DNA from: Candidatus Woesearchaeota archaeon
Lineage (GTDB): Archaea > Nanobdellota > Nanobdellia > Woesearchaeales > GW2011-AR9
Direction: 5' to 3'
DNA: 45,310 bases
Assembly: GCA_018657475.1 (NCBI GenBank)
Contig: JABHXC010000028.1
Span: 1 to 45,310 of the forward strand
Within the stretch, counting starts at the first letter, position 1, and each line of letters opens with the position of its first letter. The notes below the pieces were generated by a model, which had not been told where the DNA came from, did no database searches, and saw only the letters and a list, made by a program, of their open reading frames with translations. Below, in pieces: positions 23,335-33,500 of this stretch. A program made the position numbers and the translations under genes.

Positions 23335-24276
23335 TCACTTTTCTGGAGTTAACATATCTTCCATTAGAGCTTTAATGTTTTCTATAGTTTTCACATGTAA
23401 TAATCTCCCGCGAATGATTTTCCCGCCAACCATGCCTTTAGTGAAATTCATTGCTTGCATTCTGATATTGGCAAATTTAATTGTGGGATAATTTTTTGTA
23501 TAATCTAAATATTTAAAAAAAGCATGGATTCTTCTTTTATCAGAAACTTCACGATATTTACCTGTTTCTAAAAAGTGATTAATTTGTTGGAAGATAAATG
23601 GATTTTTTGCTGCAGCTCTACCAATCATCACATAATCACAACCAGTTTCGTCCAACATTCTTTTTGCATCTTCTGGAGTTTCAATGTCACCGTTTCCCAC
23701 TACAGGAATTTTTACTAACTGTTTTAATTCTTTAATTAATTTCCAATCAGATTTTCCGGAATAACCTTGTTTAACTGTTCTTGGATGTAACGTTATCATT
23801 TGCACACCTTCTTCTTCTGCAATTAATGCTATTTCTTTCCATTTATCAGAAGAAGTAACACCTGCTCGGATTTTTAGTGAGATTGGTTTCTTTGTTGATT
23901 GTACCATTGTTCTTAGAATTTTTCTTGTTAACTCTGGTTCCCTTAATAGTGCAGAACATGCCATTTGTTGTGTAATGTGAGGAGATGGACAACCCATATT
24001 GTAATCAATAATATCAAAATGTGGTTCAACAATTTTTACTGCCTGTTTTAGTTTTGTTAAATCTGAACCAAATAATTGTACAGATAATGGTCTTTCTTTT
24101 GGTGAGAATTCAATAAATTTCGTAATATCTTTTTGTTTTGCAGTAACTGCATGAATACTTTTAAACTCAGTAACGACTAAACCTGCCCCTAACTCTTTAC
24201 AAAGTAATCTTAGTGCTGGATCTGATAATCCTGCCATAGGTGCAAGAAATGCTTTACTTTGAAATTTTGGTAACAT
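23335..24276 (-). CDS. dus: tRNA-dihydrouridine synthase
   Basis: 'FLAPMAGLSDPALRLL', 'NMGCPSPHI', 'LKIRAGV', 'LHPRTVKQGYSGKSDW', 'VVGNGDIETPEDA', 'DYVMIGRAAAKNPFIF'. Confidence 0.92.
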   Translation of the reverse strand: MLPKFQSKAFLAPMAGLSDPALRLLCKELGAGLVVTEFKSIHAVTAKQKDITKFIEFSPKERPLSVQLFGSDLTKLKQAVKIVEPHFDIIDYNMGCPSPHITQQMACSALLREPELTRKILRTMVQSTKKPISLKIRAGVTSSDKWKEIALIAEEEGVQMITLHPRTVKQGYSGKSDWKLIKELKQLVKIPVVGNGDIETPEDAKRMLDETGCDYVMIGRAAAKNPFIFQQINHFLETGKYREVSDKRRIHAFFKYLDYTKNYPTIKFANIRMQAMNFTKGMVGGKIIRGRLLHVKTIENIKALMEDMLTPEK

Positions 24277-24306
24277 ATGAAGAAGATGATATAGTGTTTT
24301 TAAAAA

Positions 24307-24561
24307 CTATTTGATTGTTTCTCTAAACTCAGGAAAATATTTCTCAATGATTAGTAACTCAAACTCACTCATTATTGATTCTTTAGGTTCTCTTTCTAAC
24401 AGAAATTCAAAAGATTTTTTTAATAATTTTTCTTTTGAAATTTTTTTGTTTGTTAATTCTCCATATACTTTATCAGAAATATGAACAAGATGTTTTGTTG
24501 TTGTATCTTCAATTACTTCAACTAAGAAAGTTTCTTCATCCTGTTTTGTTATTTTTATCAT
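24307..24561 (-). CDS. Small conserved hypothetical protein
   Basis: 84 aa, 'VEVIEDTTTKHLVHISDKVYGELTNKKISKEKLLKKSFEFLLEREPKESI'. Confidence 0.6.
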   Translation of the reverse strand: MIKITKQDEETFLVEVIEDTTTKHLVHISDKVYGELTNKKISKEKLLKKSFEFLLEREPKESIMSEFELLIIEKYFPEFRETIK

Positions 24562-24581
24562 ATAATAAAAGAAAAAGAAAA

Positions 24582-24836
24582 TTATTCAGGTTTACAACCT
24601 TTTGCTTTTTCAGCAGCTTTTGCAATCCAAATAGTTGCGATTACCGCAAGAATTGTTACAACTATTGCATACGCCCATGGCCCACCAGCAGATAGTGCAC
24701 ATAATGCTCCTGCATCTTCTGTGCCACAAGGACCAGCAAATAATGCTTTAATTGCATCATTCCATGCTAATGCGGCAATTAAACCAAAAGCGGCAGTTGT
24801 TAATGCTGCAAATTTTTCTACAACGTCTTTTCTCAT
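24582..24836 (-). CDS. DUF5654-like small membrane protein
   Basis: 'FAALTTAAFGLIAALAWNDAIKALF' plus a second TM. Confidence 0.7.
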   Translation of the reverse strand: MRKDVVEKFAALTTAAFGLIAALAWNDAIKALFAGPCGTEDAGALCALSAGGPWAYAIVVTILAVIATIWIAKAAEKAKGCKPE

Positions 24837-24933
24837 TTTTATTCCCCCTATTATAAGTTATATTAATCTTCCATTTTTAAACTTTTTTGCATAAAAAGAA
24901 ACACATAAATAGCTAAAAACAATTACTTAGACA

Positions 24934-25593
24934 ATGAGCTCAAAAGAAACACTGATTAATCAGTGGAGAGCACACAACGTTGATTCAGATATTCTTGAAG
25001 CTTTTCTAACAGTTCCGAGAGAACATTTTGTTATAGACAGTGAAATGAAACAGTATGCATATGATGATAATCCACTTCCAACATTAAGAAAACAGTCATT
25101 ATCACAACCTACTACAGTGATCATGATGTTACAAGCATTGCAAGTAAAACAAGGACACAGAGTTTTTGAAGTTGGTTCTGGTGCAGGGTATAATGCAACT
25201 CTTCTAGCAGAACTTGTGGGAAAAGATGGTTATGTAGTCACAACCGAAGTTATTCCTGAACTAGTTGCCGTTTCAAGAAGAAAAATGGAGGAATTAGACT
25301 ATTCAAATTTTACAGTTTTTGAAACTGACGGGAGTGAAGGTTATTTGCAACAAGCACCATATGATAGAATTATTATTACTGCAGCATGTCCAAGTTTCCC
25401 ACAACCATTAATTGATCAATTAAAAGATGAAGGAATAATTCTTGCCCCAATAGGAGATCCAGAAAAACAGCAATTAGTAAAAGGAACAAAGAAAAATGGA
25501 AAACTTTCCCTAGAATTCTTAGGTCCATTCTGTTTTGTACCCATGATTGGCAAATTAGGGTTTAAAGAAATAGAACTACCCAACAAAAGATAG
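24934..25593 (+). CDS. pcm: Protein-L-isoaspartate O-methyltransferase
   Basis: 'VPREHFV', 'LSQPTTVIMMLQALQVKQGHRVFEVGSGAGYNATLLAELVG', 'DGSEGYLQQAPYDRIIITAACP'. Confidence 0.92.
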   Translation: MSSKETLINQWRAHNVDSDILEAFLTVPREHFVIDSEMKQYAYDDNPLPTLRKQSLSQPTTVIMMLQALQVKQGHRVFEVGSGAGYNATLLAELVGKDGYVVTTEVIPELVAVSRRKMEELDYSNFTVFETDGSEGYLQQAPYDRIIITAACPSFPQPLIDQLKDEGIILAPIGDPEKQQLVKGTKKNGKLSLEFLGPFCFVPMIGKLGFKEIELPNKR

Positions 25594-26259
25594 TTATTTT
25601 CTCAAAGTAAAAATTAAATCTTCATCACTAACTTTGTTAAAAAGCATGTTATCATACTCATAAACTGTTCCTTGATTTTCTACTCTTAGAGGAATTCCAT
25701 AATAAGTGTCAATCCAATAGAAATCTTCACCATTGACTAATACTTTCCAAACTTTTCTATTCTGTAGATTTTCTTCAACAATCTTCTCAGCTTCAGTTAT
25801 TTGACTCAACCAATCAAATGGAGTTTGTTGGTAATAATCAGTAAAATCAACAGGACCCATTTCTCCCGTTGTGATACAATATTTTTCACTTGCACAATAA
25901 CCAGTTCCTTTTCCACTTGGAATATCAAAAATTACGGTATCAAGTTCCATAGTGTTTAGAATATCACTTCCTGGTGGAATTTCTAATTTCATAGTGTTGC
26001 CTTTTAATGCGGTGTGATAAATTTCTGCTTTTATTCTTAAGAGATCTTCCTGATAATCATAGATTAAACTCTTAACATTGTTCTTTTTGTCTAAAACGTC
26101 TTGAATTTCATCTGGAATTCTAGAAACAATTACTTTTACTGGTTTAGGAGTTTCTTTAACTACCTCTGGTTCTATTACTTCTTGTTCTTGAACAATCTCT
26201 ACCTGAGTACAACCCACCAATAAAACGAGCAAACCAAGTAGTAAGAATAACTTTTTCAT
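25594..26259 (-). CDS. Putative lipoprotein
   Basis: MKKLFLLLGLLVLLVGCTQ signal with lipobox; start at internal ATG 26259. Confidence 0.6.
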   Translation of the reverse strand: MKKLFLLLGLLVLLVGCTQVEIVQEQEVIEPEVVKETPKPVKVIVSRIPDEIQDVLDKKNNVKSLIYDYQEDLLRIKAEIYHTALKGNTMKLEIPPGSDILNTMELDTVIFDIPSGKGTGYCASEKYCITTGEMGPVDFTDYYQQTPFDWLSQITEAEKIVEENLQNRKVWKVLVNGEDFYWIDTYYGIPLRVENQGTVYEYDNMLFNKVSDEDLIFTLRK

Positions 26260-26288
26260 ACTAGTAAGAAACCTTGAAACTTTAAAAA

Positions 26289-26849
26289 TCATTCTGTTGT
26301 TATAAACAATTGTTGTAATGTTCTAAACGAAAATAATTCTAAAGGTACAACTCTAAAATATTCTTGATTCATTTTACTGTATAATTTTCTGGATTTTTCT
26401 AACTCTGAAAGCAATGTTGATTTGTTTATTGCACCATAAAATTTTACACATCCGTTACTGTTATGGCAAACAACAATAAAGTCGGCAATTTTGTGTTGTT
26501 CAGTTCTAAAACGATCATCAGGGTAAGCTACTGATTTATATTTGTTTAATGAATCTGGTGCAACAGAACGAAGACCAATACTTACTTCTTTCTCACCTTG
26601 TTTTATCACAAAATCTTCCCCTGCACCTGCTGCATCGCCAAAATATAAACCCCTGTTTCTTAATGTGATTTTCTTTTGCATTAATAGTTGTTTAAACGCC
26701 TCTTCAGTGATCCAACAATGAACAAAATTTTGTATTTTAACTTCTTTATTTCTTCCTAACCATTTTTCATTTTCTATCTTTTGCCTAGCTTGTTCTGTAA
26801 AGAAATCTATTGTTGTTTTAGATACTGTGTGTTCCAAATAATTATTCAT
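26289..26849 (-). CDS. Candidate type II restriction endonuclease (unknown family)
   Basis: 186 aa, ATGA-coupled to the DNA methyltransferase gene; contains 'GAGEDFVIKQGEKEVSIGLRSV' and 'ADFIVVCHN', weakly reminiscent of a nuclease core. Confidence 0.45.
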   Translation of the reverse strand: MNNYLEHTVSKTTIDFFTEQARQKIENEKWLGRNKEVKIQNFVHCWITEEAFKQLLMQKKITLRNRGLYFGDAAGAGEDFVIKQGEKEVSIGLRSVAPDSLNKYKSVAYPDDRFRTEQHKIADFIVVCHNSNGCVKFYGAINKSTLLSELEKSRKLYSKMNQEYFRVVPLELFSFRTLQQLFITTE

Positions 26850-27622
26850 TTTTCTTCGATTTTTTTAAAGATTAAACAGTAATGATGGTGAACATTAGGT
26901 ACAAAACTGTAACGATAGCCGTAAGGGTATAAAGTCTTATTATCTTGACACCAAATACGTTCTCCACGAAACTGAAAATTTTGACTAACTAATTTTGCTA
27001 CGTCCCAAGCTAAAGGAATGTAGGTTCCTTTCTGCATATAATTTTGAAGAATTATTACCACATGACCATTTAATTTTACTTTAGGTTTAAGTTGAATAAA
27101 TAATTGATTGAGTTTTTCCACAAATTCATCGTGAGTTTCCACATTACCTAAATCGGCCTCATCATCACTATATTGTGTGTCTAATCCTTTATCAGAACGT
27201 TTTTTGGCAGCCAGGCTTTTCTTTTGTAACATTGCACCATATGGTGGGGAAGTAATAACAAGATCAATCTCTGGCAAATTGTGATTGTCAAAAGCATTGC
27301 CGATAATTATATGTTGTGTTTTATCAACTCTTTGTTTTGCAATTTCCGCATATCTCTTCTGTAATTCTATTCCAATACCTTTTCTTCCTGTTTGTTGTGC
27401 AGCAACCAAAGTACTTCCAGTTCCTAAAAATGGATCAAAAACAACTTGACCAGGTTTTGTAAAAAATTCAATGAATTCTTTGATTAGATTTTCTGGATAT
27501 TTAGCAGGATGTAACTGTTCTACTTTCTTCCTAGGAGGAGGATTATGAACAAACCAAGTTTTAGTGAATTTTAACCATTGTTTAGCACTTAGTTCATTCA
27601 AACGATTTTTAGGATCAAACAT
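26846..27622 (-). CDS. DNA N4-cytosine/N6-adenine methyltransferase
   Basis: 'HPAKYPENLIKEFIEFFTKPGQVVFDPFLGTGSTLVAAQQTGRKGIGIEL' (motifs X, I) then 'DLVITSPPYGAM' (motif IV). Confidence 0.92.
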   Translation of the reverse strand: MFDPKNRLNELSAKQWLKFTKTWFVHNPPPRKKVEQLHPAKYPENLIKEFIEFFTKPGQVVFDPFLGTGSTLVAAQQTGRKGIGIELQKRYAEIAKQRVDKTQHIIIGNAFDNHNLPEIDLVITSPPYGAMLQKKSLAAKKRSDKGLDTQYSDDEADLGNVETHDEFVEKLNQLFIQLKPKVKLNGHVVIILQNYMQKGTYIPLAWDVAKLVSQNFQFRGERIWCQDNKTLYPYGYRYSFVPNVHHHYCLIFKKIEEK

Positions 27623-27694
27623 AATGGACTAAGAGAAAGAGTGTATATAAAGATTTAGAATGTAAGAAAGAAAAAAAATAAGAAAAAAAGCGAC

Positions 27695-28183
27695 TTATCG
27701 TCGTCTTTTCGTTGTTTTACGTTTAGCAGGAGCTTTACGCTTTGCAGCTTTTTTCTTAGCTGGTTTACGTTTAGCAGGAGCTTTACGCTTTGCAGCTTTT
27801 TTCTTAGCTGGTTTACGTTTAGCAGGTGCTTTACGCTTTGCAGCTTTTTTCTTAGCTGGTTTACGTTTAGCAGATGCTTTACGCTTTGCAGCTTTTTTCT
27901 TAGCTGGTTTACGTTTAGCAACTTTTTTCTTAGTAGCTTTTTTCTTACTACGTTTTCTTCCTCGTGCCATTTTAGCTCGAGCAACGTTTCCTTGCTTGTC
28001 GATGAAGTATAAGTAACCAGACTCTTTCTTCACGCCAGCTTTTGCTACCACCTGTGTTTTCTTACGGCCTTTTCTTTGACCAGCTCTACTCATTGGAGCT
28101 CGTGCTACATTCCCATTTTTATCAACGAAATATAAGTAGCCTGACTCTTTTTTTACTTTAGTTTTTGAAACAACTTGTGCCAT
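27695..28183 (-). CDS. Histone-H1-like Lys/Ala-rich protein with two 'GYLYFVDKNGNVARA' modules
   Basis: MAQVVSKTKVKKESGYLYFVDKNGNVARAPM...VKKESGYLYFIDKQGNVARAKMARG then (AKRKAPAKRKPAKKKA)n tail; strong RBS GGAGGT upstream. Confidence 0.8.
   Translation of the reverse strand: MAQVVSKTKVKKESGYLYFVDKNGNVARAPMSRAGQRKGRKKTQVVAKAGVKKESGYLYFIDKQGNVARAKMARGRKRSKKKATKKKVAKRKPAKKKAAKRKASAKRKPAKKKAAKRKAPAKRKPAKKKAAKRKAPAKRKPAKKKAAKRKAPAKRKTTKRRR
27720..27911. repeat. 48-bp tandem repeat, 4 copies, coding for a 16-aa basic repeat
   Basis: cgtttagcaggagctttacgctttgcagcttttttcttagctggttta x4 with 1-2 substitutions. Confidence 0.95.
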
Positions 28184-28305
28184 TGTATCTACCTCCTCTT
28201 TTACGAGTTACTATCGTGCTACAAGAGAAACAATTTGAGTATTTAAAGCTTTCTTTTTATCGACGGGCAGCAACGCTTTTATAGTTGTAGAAAGTTCTTT
28301 GCAAA

Positions 28306-28851
28306 ATGGAACAATATATTCACCGCTGGACAAAACTAGTTCAAAAATTAAGAACAAAGTACCTTAACCCAGTAGGAAAAATATGCGTGAAAATAGGTTT
28401 AAGTGCTAATTTTATGACTGCAATTTCATTATTTTTTGGGGTCGTAGCGGTTTATTATCTATTTAGTGATCATAGAATGTTTTTAATTTTAGGATTACTG
28501 CATTTAATTGCAGATGGATTAGATGGAGTGATAGCCAGAGTAAGTAAAGAAACAATATTTGGAAAATACTTTGATTATTTTACTGACAGACTGATCATGG
28601 TTTTAATATTGTTAAAAGTTGGAATTGTTTTAGGGGAGTTATATGCATTTGTTGCTTTAAGTGTGGCTGTACTTGCACAGATAGTACATATATGGAGCAA
28701 AATGCAATCTCCAATATTATTTACAAGAACTTGGTTATTATTCTTTATGGCAGTACAATTGCCTATTGTTGGTTACTTAGTTACAGGAGTAGTTGCAGTT
28801 TATGTATTAGCTAGACAATTACAATGGTTTGTTGAAAAGCATAAAGTTTAA
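28306..28851 (+). CDS. CDP-alcohol phosphatidyltransferase family protein
   Basis: 'DGLDGVIARVSKETIFGKYFDYFTDR' matches D(x)2DG(x)2AR(x)8G(x)3D(x)3D. Confidence 0.9.
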   Translation: MEQYIHRWTKLVQKLRTKYLNPVGKICVKIGLSANFMTAISLFFGVVAVYYLFSDHRMFLILGLLHLIADGLDGVIARVSKETIFGKYFDYFTDRLIMVLILLKVGIVLGELYAFVALSVAVLAQIVHIWSKMQSPILFTRTWLLFFMAVQLPIVGYLVTGVVAVYVLARQLQWFVEKHKV

Positions 28852-28852
28852 T

Positions 28853-29371
28853 TCACCATTTAACTTTTCTTATTCTTAAATAATAAGCAATTCTATTAAC
28901 GACAATGTGAAGAACTGGACTGAAAACTATAATTGTAAGGATTATCTCTGCAGGAGGGATATAAATGAAAAACATAAACAATAATCCACCAAAAACAAAA
29001 TCTAATTGGTCCCAAGGAAACCATCTTTTGCCTGGAGCGATACCTGCTTTTCTTTTCAACCAACTTTCAATTAAGTCTCCAAGAATTGCTCCAAAACCCA
29101 AAAGAGCTCCGAAACCAACAGAGAAGTCAAGATAATCAATAACTGCCCATTGCGTAAAGCCATTATTGTAAGCTAATTTCTGAAATGAAAAAATAATTAT
29201 TCCAAAAAGTACAGCAACAACTAAGCCTCGCCATGTTTTATTCTTACCAAACCAGCGTTCATGAATTGGTTTGTTTAAGAAGGGTAACCATTTAAACAAT
29301 ACTGGTGCCATATTAGCGAAATAGACTGGTAAGAAAAGATAGAGTGCTTTTATTATTACTATGCCAACCAT
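28853..29371 (-). CDS. carS: CDP-archaeol synthase (CarS/DUF46)
   Basis: 'YFANMAPVLFKWLPFLNKPIHERWFGKNKTWRGLVVAVLFG', 'GALLGFGAILGDLIESWLKRKAGIAPGKRWFPWDQLDFVFGG'. Confidence 0.9.
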   Translation of the reverse strand: MVGIVIIKALYLFLPVYFANMAPVLFKWLPFLNKPIHERWFGKNKTWRGLVVAVLFGIIIFSFQKLAYNNGFTQWAVIDYLDFSVGFGALLGFGAILGDLIESWLKRKAGIAPGKRWFPWDQLDFVFGGLLFMFFIYIPPAEIILTIIVFSPVLHIVVNRIAYYLRIRKVKW

Positions 29372-29415
29372 GTTTGGAGTTAAATGTTATATGATTTTAA
29401 AAGTTCCGTTTAAAT

Positions 29416-29886
29416 CTAATCTTTACTGTAAATTACCAGGTGTTCATGAGTCGTAGTTGGAGTCATAGGAATTCCTGCTAATTCGCCTAATTTTTGAATT
29501 TTAGGATCCGCCATATTTGATTTCCTAATAAAAAATACCTCAATATCGTACTTGTCCTCAACAAAATTCTTATTTCTATAAGCTAAATTTAGCTTAGCAT
29601 CCGGAAAAGGTTTACCTGCAGGTTCTTTATCAAGCCATTTAGGAATTTTATAATCTTCTTCAACAAAAACTATAAAATCAAAATCAGAGAATAAACTACC
29701 CCTAAACCCAGGAGGAGCATACTTACCAAAATTATTTTTTACTGATGAACCTATTAAAATGATCTTAATTATCTTTTTATTTGGTAAAAGGTTAGATTTA
29801 ATTTTATTAATTGCTATACTCCGAAGAACTAAAATTTTTTCTTTAGGAAATATTTCTTTATGAGGCCTATCAAAATATTTTTTCAT
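29416..29886 (-). CDS. Nucleotidyltransferase-like protein
   Basis: 'IILIGSSVKNNFGKYAPPGFRGSLFSDFDFIVFVEED' resembles GS...SDxDxxV. Confidence 0.65.
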   Translation of the reverse strand: MKKYFDRPHKEIFPKEKILVLRSIAINKIKSNLLPNKKIIKIILIGSSVKNNFGKYAPPGFRGSLFSDFDFIVFVEEDYKIPKWLDKEPAGKPFPDAKLNLAYRNKNFVEDKYDIEVFFIRKSNMADPKIQKLGELAGIPMTPTTTHEHLVIYSKD

Positions 29887-30026
29887 ATGATCTTCTAATT
29901 AACGAACTTTATTAAAATATCTTATGATTCCGCTTACAACTTCCTATCAATGAGAAAGATGAGTTGTAACATCACTCATCAAGACCATAAATATATTTAA
30001 ACGAAAAACAATTTTGTCTTGCAAAA

Positions 30027-30042
30027 ACACCATATGTGCACT
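30027..30042. promoter_or_regulatory. NrdR-box-like site 1 (weak)
   Basis: acaccatatgtgcact; partial match to acaCwAtATaTwGtgt, 31 bp upstream of site 2. Confidence 0.45.
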
Positions 30043-30057
30043 TACTTTTTTTAACAC

Positions 30058-30073
30058 ACACCACATATAGTGT
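30058..30073. promoter_or_regulatory. NrdR-box-like site 2 (strong)
   Basis: acaccacatatagtgt; 14/16 match to the published bacterial consensus acaCwAtATaTwGtgt; immediately upstream of nrdR. Confidence 0.7.
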
Positions 30074-30106
30074 TTTGTCACTTACTAAGAAAAACAGAGG
30101 AAGAAG

Positions 30107-30538
30107 ATGGATTGCCCTTATTGTGCACACAATGATACAAAAGTATTAGAGTCCCGTTTAGTTTCTGAAGGGGTTAGAAGAAGACGTTCTTGTGGAAAAT
30201 GTGAAAATAGATTCACAACATATGAAAAAGCGTTCTTCAACCTCACAGTGTTAAAAAAAGATGGTAGAATGCAACCTTTTGACACTAAAAAGATTTCTGA
30301 AAGTTTGCAACGTTCATGTATCAAAGTTGATGACACAAAGTTAATTGAAATAACAAACTTGATTGAAAGAAAATTATTAGCAAAAAAAATTAACCCAATT
30401 AAGACTAAAGAAATTGGAAAAGTAGTTTTAAGAGAATTGAAAAAAATTGATAAGATGGCTTATTTACGTTTTGCATCTATTCATAAGTCAATTGAAGATC
30501 CTAAGCTCCTGGAAAAAGAGCTACAGACTATTACATAA
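30107..30538 (+). CDS. nrdR: Transcriptional repressor NrdR
   Basis: '[42 protein letters not shown]' zinc ribbon + ATP-cone '[20 protein letters not shown]'. Confidence 0.95.
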   Translation: MDCPYCAHNDTKVLESRLVSEGVRRRRSCGKCENRFTTYEKAFFNLTVLKKDGRMQPFDTKKISESLQRSCIKVDDTKLIEITNLIERKLLAKKINPIKTKEIGKVVLRELKKIDKMAYLRFASIHKSIEDPKLLEKELQTIT

Positions 30539-30552
30539 GAGGTGGAGAGTAT

Positions 30553-33500
30553 ATGGAACAAGAAAGTATTACACAAAGCAAAGGATTGAAGATCCCAAGG
30601 TATTTTACTACAGAAGGTGTTGACCCATTCAGTATGTTTACATATGAAAAAAGAAATTCTACAATTAAAAATCCTGATGGATCATTAGTATTTCATATGA
30701 ATGATGTTGAAGTGCCAAACTTTTGGACACAAGTAGCAACAGACGTTCTTGCACAGAAATATTTTAGAAAAGCAGGAGTACCATTAAAAGATAAAAGTGG
30801 TGATTTACTTCTTGATGAAAGTGGAAAAATTATTACAGGCAGTGAAACAAGTATTAAACAGGTTGCACATAGAATTGCAGGTTGTTGGCGTCACTGGGGA
30901 GAAAAATTTAATTATTTTTCCTCATTACAAGATTCACAATCATTCTATGAAGAAATGGTTTTTATGATCATTAATCAGTCTGCTGCCCCAAATAGTCCAC
31001 AATGGTTTACTACCGGATTAAATTGGGCATATGGATTAACAGGGCCAGCACAAGGGCACAGTTATATTGATCCAGTAACAGAAAAATTAGAGTTTTCAAA
31101 AGATACTTATTCTAGATCGCAACCTCACGCATGTGCAGAGTACCATACACAACTTTATACAGAAAAAGGAACTAGGTTTATTGGCGAGATTGTTGATAAA
31201 GATTTAACAGGTTTAAAAGTTTTTGATGGGGAAAAATTTGTAAAGATTCTCGCTACTAAAGACAATGGTGAAAAAGAAGTTTTTAGAATAACATTAAAAA
31301 ATGGGAATTATGTTGATCTTACTGAAGATCATCTTGTTTTATCTTCTGATAAATGGAAAGGAAAATATGATTGGAATGAAGTAAAAAGTTTGAATCTAGG
31401 CAACAGACTTCAACAACCACTTGTTCTTGACGTTAAAGAGAAAAATGTATTCAGTAAAGATTTAGCAGAAGCAAGACTAGCTGGCTGGACAATCGGAGAT
31501 GGATCCATTGGTATTTATCAAAATGTTATGCGCATGGAGATAATAACAGTAAATGATTCTGAGCATAATGCTGTATTAAGAGATCTTGAAGAAGTTTTTG
31601 GTGAAGAGTTATCATATTGGGTAACTAGTTTTGCAACTAAAGGGAAACATTTAGATGGAAAACGTATTCATCTTTCTGGAAAGAAGATTCATTCTTTTGT
31701 GGAAAAATATGAATTATTAGAAATGAGAAGTAGGACTGCCAGAGTACCTAAAAAGATAATTTATGGAAGTGCACAAGAAAAAAGAGAATTTATCAAAGCA
31801 TTATTTCAAGCAGACGGCTGTGTAAGAATTCGTGTTGATCAGAATAGAAATTCTGGTGATATTTGTTTAACAACTTGTTCAAAAGAGTTATCATTTGGTG
31901 TTCTTCAACTATTAAATTCCATTGGAATTTACGCAAGAATTTCTTGGAACAAAGATTCTAGAGAAAATAGAGCAGGAACACATCAAGTAACTATTGCTTA
32001 TGGAAGTGCACGAAATCAATATCAACAACAAATAGGATTCATCAGCCAAGAAAAGAAAGATAAATTAGTTATTTTGAATAAACTGGTTCAGCGTTCAAAA
32101 TCTGTGGCAATGATTAGGGAAGAAACAATTACTTCCATAGAGAAAATTGGGATTAAAAAAGTTTACGATATCCAGACTGAAAGTGGAAAATTTTTGGGAA
32201 ATGGTGTTGTTGTCCACAACTGTTTTATTCAACAAGTTGATGATGATCTTGTTCGTCCAGGAGGAATCTTTAGTTTATTAACTAGGGAAGCGAGAGTTTT
32301 CAAATATGGATCTGGAACAGGAAGTAACTTCTCAAACTTAAGAGGTAAAGGAGAAATTCTTTCTGGTGGTGGAACTAGTTCAGGATTGATGAGTTTCTTA
32401 AAAATATTTGATGTTGCAGCAGGTAGCATTAAATCAGGAGGAACAACAAGAAGAGCTGCAAAAATGGTAAGTCTTGACATGGACCATCCTGAAATTGAAG
32501 ATTTTATCTGGTGGAAAGTTAGAGAAGAAGAAAAAGTTGCATCTTTAGTAGCAGGTAGTAAGACATTAAAACAAAGGTTAAGTGCATTGATAAACTCTGC
32601 TAAAAATAAAGAAACACCATTAGAAGATAATTCTGTGAAAGAAGCAATCCAATTAGCTGCAAAAGATAATATTCCAGTTAGTTATTTAGTTAGGGCGTTA
32701 CACTTAGCAAAACAAGGATATGATTTACCGCTACAAGAGTTTGATACACATTACGAATCTGAAGCTTACTTAACAGTTTCTGGCCAGAACAGTAATAATT
32801 CTATCAGAATTCCTAACAAATTTTTTACTGCATTAAAAGAAGGTAAAGAATGGGAGCTAAAAGGTAGAACTCACGGTGATGTGATGAAAACTTTACCTGC
32901 AGCAAAATTATGGGATGATGTTGGTTATTGTGCATGGGCTTCTGCAGATCCAGGAGTTCAGTTTGATTCCACAATTAACGAATGGCATACTTGTTCTGCT
33001 GATGGTAGAATTAATGGAAGTAACCCTTGCAGTGAATACATGTTTTTAGATGATACTGCTTGTAATTTAGCATCCATGAATTTAGTGAAATTGTATGATG
33101 AAGATAAAGGATTTGACATTCAAGGTTATCGTCACACAATTAGACTATGGACAATTGCATTAGAAATTTCTGTTTTAATGGCACATTTCCCTTCAGAACC
33201 TATCGCAGCAAGAAGTTATGAATACAGAACTTTAGGGTTAGGTTTTGCTAACTTAGGAACTTTGTTAATGTTACAAGGAATCCCCTATGATAGTGAAGAC
33301 GGAAGATCAATCGCTGGAGCCATTTCAGCAATAATGACCGGAGATTCTTACACAACTTCTGCAGAGATGGCAAGCGTGTTAGGAACATTCAAACATTATG
33401 AACGTAACAAAGAATCAATGTTAAAAATTATGCGAAATCATCGAAGAGCAGCGCATAATGATGCCACATACGAAGATCTTACTGTTGAACCAATGAGCCT

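Noticed and set aside
27720-27911. 48-bp repeat array as CRISPR
   Set aside because: Units are contiguous with no unique spacers and keep one coding frame; it is a coding tandem repeat.
27655-27984. 109-aa minus ORF with KKLLNVNQLRKKLQSV repeats
   Set aside because: Alternative reading frame through the 48-bp minisatellite of the H1-like gene; periodicity is a by-product of the DNA repeat.
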